A stretch of DNA of 8,302 nucleotides from CAXMNX01 sp051009475 (GTDB lineage: Bacteria; Pseudomonadota; Alphaproteobacteria; Rhodobacterales; Rhodobacteraceae), in contig JBPCWO010000209.1 in the NCBI GenBank assembly GCA_051009475.1, positions 1-8,302 on the forward strand, in the 5' to 3' direction. Under the pieces are notes generated by a model. That model worked only from the letters and a program-made list of their open reading frames with translations. It did not search any database and was not told the DNA's origin. This document shows, piece after piece, positions 5,872-8,302 of this stretch (position 1 is the first letter of the stretch; each line of letters begins with the position of its first letter). A program made the position numbers and the translations under genes.

Positions 5872-7257
5872 GACGGCGGTCAACCCGACCGAGTATTCTT
5901 TTCGATCGTAGATATCGACATTTGATTCCGTCCGCCGCGCCTGCAAGGACAGCCGAGGCTGGAAACCGTAATAGCTGATGTCGGGCCAAATGATATCGAC
6001 ACCAAGGCTCAACGACAGATCGTCACGCCCGCCTGGAGAAGAGGAAAATTTGTGATAGATGCGCTGTTCCGCAGACGCCCATACAGACGGGAGGATTGAC
6101 CCGATCCGATCAAAATTGCGGCTTGCGAAAACCTCTGTCGAGAAATGGTCAACGGTCGCCGAATCCGACCAAACATTCCTTAATGAAGCTCCGGCGGAAT
6201 ATTGTCCGCCGCTCTCGGCAGGGCGAAACAACTCGGCCGTGAGGGTCAGAGAGTCAGCGGAATTGATACTATCATCCAACCGCTTGTCAGTCCGCAGAAC
6301 GCCACTGAAACTCAGCCGTCTGCCTTCGCCCTGATCTACAGTCTGGTCCAGCTCCAGTTCGCCAAATCGCTCCAATTCATCACCGCCGTACCAGCTATGT
6401 CCGACCAGCCCGGTAATCCGGGTGACGCCGATCTCCGGCCAGATCAACCGGCTATGCCGAAGCCCGGCGATCACAACACCATAGTCGAAATCTGAACCTG
6501 TCACGTCCGGAGCTTTCGCTTTGGCCGAAGAATTCAGCCAAATCTTGCGATAATAGATCTCTCCCAGCGCTTCAGTCCGGTGAGTTTCGGACTCCGACAG
6601 CCGATAACTGATCGAAGCACCCGCCGCGGCTTCAAATCCACCCAGCTGCTGACCCGCAGGATCGATCACAAACGGCAATCCGCCAATTTCGATAACAATG
6701 TCATCAGCGCCGTTGTTCACGTTGTTCGAGGGTCTGGCCGAAAACCGCAACTGGATCTGCAGTGGGTTTCTGCGCGTCACCTGCTGATAAGCTTGTGCAA
6801 CAAGGCGTCGGCGGGGCGGGTCCGGTGCCACCTGATCGGCGCGCCGCAACCAGATTTGTGCGCTTGTAAGCTTTTCGCGTCGTGCCTGTATGTCGGCCGC
6901 CAACATGGCCGCATCGAACCGAAGTGCGGGGATATCGCTCTTGTGATACGCCTGCGTTGCGGCATCGTGCGCGTCGTCCAAACGTCCGACGCCGCGGGCG
7001 ACCACCGCGCGGACCAACAGCGCCTGAGCGTCATTGGGGTCTTGTTCCAAAAGGGCCGTCGACAAGACATCGGCCAGCGGCAGGTTGCCCTGCAACGCGG
7101 CCTGCTGGGCAAGTGCGCGTGCTTCGGGCACGGAAAGGGATGGACCCGTTGGCGTTAGGTCCTGTGCGACCGCAAATGACGACGCGAAAATCGCCAGAAA
7201 CAAAAAAGAAGCCGCCTGCTTGAGGCGGCTTCCAAAAGTCATAGCGATTTGCCCCAT
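5860..7257 (-). CDS. Slam-type surface lipoprotein assembly modifier (TPR + DUF560 beta-barrel)
   Basis: Probable outer-membrane translocon that moves lipoproteins to the cell surface (Slam, type XI secretion). A signal peptide (Arg11, Lys13, hydrophobic 18-30, cleavage near AVA/QD after residue 31) precedes a periplasmic helical-repeat region, residues about 42-160 (ARALAQQAALQGNLPLADVL; NDAQALLVRAVVARGVGRLDDA). From about 164 to 465 there are alternating aromatic/hydrophobic strands of a beta-barrel (ISYRLSESETHRTEALGEIYY, DLSLSLGVDIIWP), ending in AVSRF with a C-terminal Phe, as in BAM-inserted proteins. At 465 residues it is typical for this class. Two starts are possible: ATG 7257, in a TAATG junction with the lipoprotein stop (chosen), and ATG 7242, preceded by GGGG. 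A terminator-like hairpin lies in codons 9-17. Assignment rests on architecture, remembered family likeness and the lipoprotein partner; a generic TPR outer-membrane protein is the alternative. Confidence 0.8.
   Translation of the reverse strand: MGQIAMTFGSRLKQAASFLFLAIFASSFAVAQDLTPTGPSLSVPEARALAQQAALQGNLPLADVLSTALLEQDPNDAQALLVRAVVARGVGRLDDAHDAATQAYHKSDIPALRFDAAMLAADIQARREKLTSAQIWLRRADQVAPDPPRRRLVAQAYQQVTRRNPLQIQLRFSARPSNNVNNGADDIVIEIGGLPFVIDPAGQQLGGFEAAAGASISYRLSESETHRTEALGEIYYRKIWLNSSAKAKAPDVTGSDFDYGVVIAGLRHSRLIWPEIGVTRITGLVGHSWYGGDELERFGELELDQTVDQGEGRRLSFSGVLRTDKRLDDSINSADSLTLTAELFRPAESGGQYSAGASLRNVWSDSATVDHFSTEVFASRNFDRIGSILPSVWASAEQRIYHKFSSSPGGRDDLSLSLGVDIIWPDISYYGFQPRLSLQARRTESNVDIYDRKEYSVGLTAVSRF
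7202..7232 (-). terminator. Intrinsic terminator-like hairpin inside the start of the slam gene
   Basis: On the minus strand, GAAGCCGCCT (7232-7223), loop CAAGC, AGGCGGCTTC (7217-7208) form a perfect 10-bp, GC-rich stem, followed directly by six T (7207-7202). All criteria for a Rho-independent terminator are met, yet the element lies 25 nt downstream of the ATG at 7257 and 10 nt downstream of the alternative ATG at 7242, and encodes part of the signal peptide (SRLKQAASF). It should cut most transcripts just after the lipoprotein gene unless initiating ribosomes cover it; that behaviour is inferred. Confidence 0.75.
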
Positions 7258-8123
7258 TAGGGACATATGCCGCCACACGAAGTGGCGATAAAGACGCCTG
7301 TGTCGCGCGACGTGATATCTGTCATCCAATCCGGGTTGGTCGCTTCGTAGATGCCACCGATATAGTCGCCGCTACCACCGGCAAAATAACCACCGTAGGT
7401 GCCGGATTCGGCGACGTCCGGCCCGTTGTAGCTGTTGACGGTTCCGGAAAACGCACCGCTGACAATCGTGGTGTCATTCAGAACCAGCGTGCTTGGGTTA
7501 TTTCCCGCACCGCCAGTGAAGGTTCGTCCGGTGACGAAACCCTTGATCCGGTTATCGGTGAAATCGACCTGCATCAAGACAGAGCCTGCCGATTGGTCGA
7601 GCGCGCCCGATCCGTCATAGGCGACAAGCCCGGCAACTGCGCCGGTGTATTCGGCCAATCCGGTCGTCGGAACCGATGCCGCGTCGCTCAGCAGAATAAA
7701 CGTGCCGCCGTAGCCAAAGTCCTGATAGCCGTCAATTCCCGTTGCCCCAACGGCGATTTCGCCACCCGCGCTTTCGACATAATAGGCTGTGTAGGTGTTA
7801 AACGGGCTCTCGTCATTGGTGTAAGTTGGAATGCCATTGGTGGTTCCCGCCGACACGTAAGTCGCCGCCAGCGGCGTTTCGTCAAATGGCGTGCCGGTAA
7901 TTATCAACGTGTCCGTGGCCGTGTCATAGCTCACCGCGACAACATCGCCGTCGCAAATGAACACGCCGATACACGTGTCGCCGGCCACGCCACCACCGTC
8001 GTCGCCGCCGCCGACACCGCCGCCGTCATCGCCACCGTCACCGCCGCCGCCGAGTCCCGTCGTGCTAGCGCTGCAGGCTGCCAGCGCTAAATACGCACCC
8101 GCCAAGAATATATTCAGTTTCAT
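7257..8123 (-). CDS. TbpB-like surface lipoprotein, probable substrate of the adjacent Slam
   Basis: Lipoprotein of 288 residues. The signal peptide MKLNIFLAGAYLALAAC has a good lipobox (LAAC, lipidated Cys17) with Ser at +2, compatible with outer-membrane sorting. A Gly/Asp linker (residues 25-48, with GGGDDGGGV-type repeats) follows, then a beta-rich domain. GLAEYTGAVAGLVAYDG, then VLMQVDFTDNRIKGFVTGR, and GTYGGYFAGGSGDYIGGIYEATN match the pattern of the C-terminal beta-barrel of transferrin-binding-protein-B-like lipoproteins, a known Slam substrate class. Four cysteines outside the lipid anchor occur as CX5C (51, 57) and CX3C (283, 287) at the two ends of the domain. The frame stays open upstream past the window edge, but the signal peptide fixes the ATG at 8123; GGAGG lies 12 nt before it. 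The stop overlaps the slam start as TAATG. Ligand unknown; no TonB-dependent receptor is in view. Confidence 0.85.
   Translation of the reverse strand: MKLNIFLAGAYLALAACSASTTGLGGGGDGGDDGGGVGGGDDGGGVAGDTCIGVFICDGDVVAVSYDTATDTLIITGTPFDETPLAATYVSAGTTNGIPTYTNDESPFNTYTAYYVESAGGEIAVGATGIDGYQDFGYGGTFILLSDAASVPTTGLAEYTGAVAGLVAYDGSGALDQSAGSVLMQVDFTDNRIKGFVTGRTFTGGAGNNPSTLVLNDTTIVSGAFSGTVNSYNGPDVAESGTYGGYFAGGSGDYIGGIYEATNPDWMTDITSRDTGVFIATSCGGICP
7980..8051 (-). repeat. GC-rich low-complexity tract encoding the Gly/Asp linker
   Basis: About 72 bases of imperfect GGC/GGT/GAC/GAT triplet repeats encode residues 25-48 of the lipoprotein. Two DDGGGV units recur within it. The codons vary at third positions, which argues against a recent slippage expansion and for selection on the amino-acid pattern, a flexible acidic stalk between the lipid anchor and the folded domain. 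Confidence 0.7.
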
Positions 8124-8157
8124 GAGTAAACCGCCCCTCCAGTAAAATCTTGCCGAA

Positions 8158-8185
8158 ATCCTGCCAATCCCTGTGGATATGTCAA
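8158..8185 (-). promoter_or_regulatory. Candidate sigma-70 promoter for the lipoprotein/slam pair
   Basis: A consensus -35 element TTGACA (8185-8180) is followed after 16 bases by CAGGAT (8163-8158), a weak -10. It lies about 35 bases before the lipoprotein start codon, a sensible distance. The poor -10 would fit an activated or weak promoter, or a different true -10. Confidence 0.32.
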
Positions 8186-8195
8186 TAATCGACGA

Positions 8196-8208
8196 CGCGC
8201 GCGCGCGC
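8196..8208. repeat. Alternating CG tract
   Basis: Thirteen bases of strict C-G alternation lie 10 bases upstream of the candidate -35 of the lipoprotein promoter. Such runs can adopt Z-DNA under negative supercoiling; no function is shown. Confidence 0.5.
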
Positions 8209-8287
8209 CGGGCCGGTTCAGTGCGCCCCTTTCGCAACGCATTCCCCGATATTGTGGTTCACCCCGACGCCGCCCATAGATAGAGTG

Positions 8288-8302
8288 TCTGAGCGACTCA
8301 GA
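8288..8302. repeat. Inverted repeat at the window edge
   Basis: TCTGAG-CGA-CTCAGA is a perfect 6-bp dyad with a 3-base centre ending exactly at the last base, so the symmetry may extend further. It could be the base of a terminator of the next gene or an operator upstream of the lipoprotein gene. Confidence 0.35.

Larger units (their letters stand above)
8124..8302. other. Upstream region of the lipoprotein gene; no gene supported
   Basis: The last 179 bases hold a candidate promoter, a CG tract and an inverted repeat at the very edge. Two minus-strand frames are open to the window end. One is in frame with the lipoprotein; the other ends at 8218-8220 and could be the tail of a gene outside the window (about 27 codons visible, nothing recognisable). 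Confidence 0.5.

Noticed and set aside
7258..7329. Upstream extension of the slam gene to an ATG at 7329
   Set aside because: The extra residues overlap the lipoprotein's C-terminal codons and are His/Arg-rich; the signal peptide begins at the later ATGs.
8124..8237. Upstream extension of the lipoprotein gene to an ATG at 8237
   Set aside because: It would bury the lipoprotein signal sequence 38 residues inside the protein, and the extra part is basic and low in complexity.
8218..8302. Minus-strand frame open to the window edge and ending at 8218, possible tail of an outside gene
   Set aside because: Only about 27 codons are visible with no recognisable motif; cannot be told from chance without the adjoining sequence.

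Overview
The window looks like a chromosomal segment of an alphaproteobacterium, most likely Rhodobacterales (Rhodobacteraceae or a roseobacter-like lineage). The reasons are an AatA-type aspartate aminotransferase close to the rhizobial form, an SdhE flavinylation factor, an LdtR-like MarR regulator with the RGYYxGSNVSYNLKKL signature, tandem DUF1194 VWA proteins, and moderately high GC with short, tightly overlapping genes. No tRNA, rRNA, insertion sequence, CRISPR array or phage module was seen.

Layout. (1) 1-899, minus: an aspartate aminotransferase whose C-terminus lies beyond the window edge. (2) 979-1634, plus: a two-gene operon, divergent from it, of an XRE-type helix-turn-helix protein and sdhE (ATGA overlap). 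(3) 1776-2366, minus: an XRE-cupin regulator with a TTG start, divergent from (4) 2535-3059, plus: a secreted fasciclin-domain protein. Their shared intergenic region holds three TTTCA-N5-TGAA(A/C) dyads that look like operators. (5) 3346-3846, plus: an LdtR-like MarR regulator that meets the next operon tail to tail with a 7-nt overlap. (6) 5748-3840, minus: a coupled operon of glyoxalase I and two DUF1194 secreted VWA proteins. (7) 8123-5860, minus: a lipoprotein gene followed, through a TAATG stop/start junction, by a Slam-type outer-membrane protein (TPR plus beta-barrel). The last ~180 bases carry the upstream region of this pair and no gene I can support.

Most interesting point. The 7257-8123 / 5860-7257 pair reads as a self-contained surface-lipoprotein export unit (Slam, also called type XI secretion) with its own TbpB-like substrate. 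A textbook-shaped intrinsic terminator (10-bp perfect stem, 5-nt loop, six U) lies inside the first codons of the slam gene, within the part encoding the signal peptide. The same bases therefore appear to serve both as coding sequence and as an attenuator that could keep the translocon far below its substrate, unless ribosomes initiating at the coupled start cover the hairpin. That regulatory reading is inference; the hairpin and its position are plain in the sequence.
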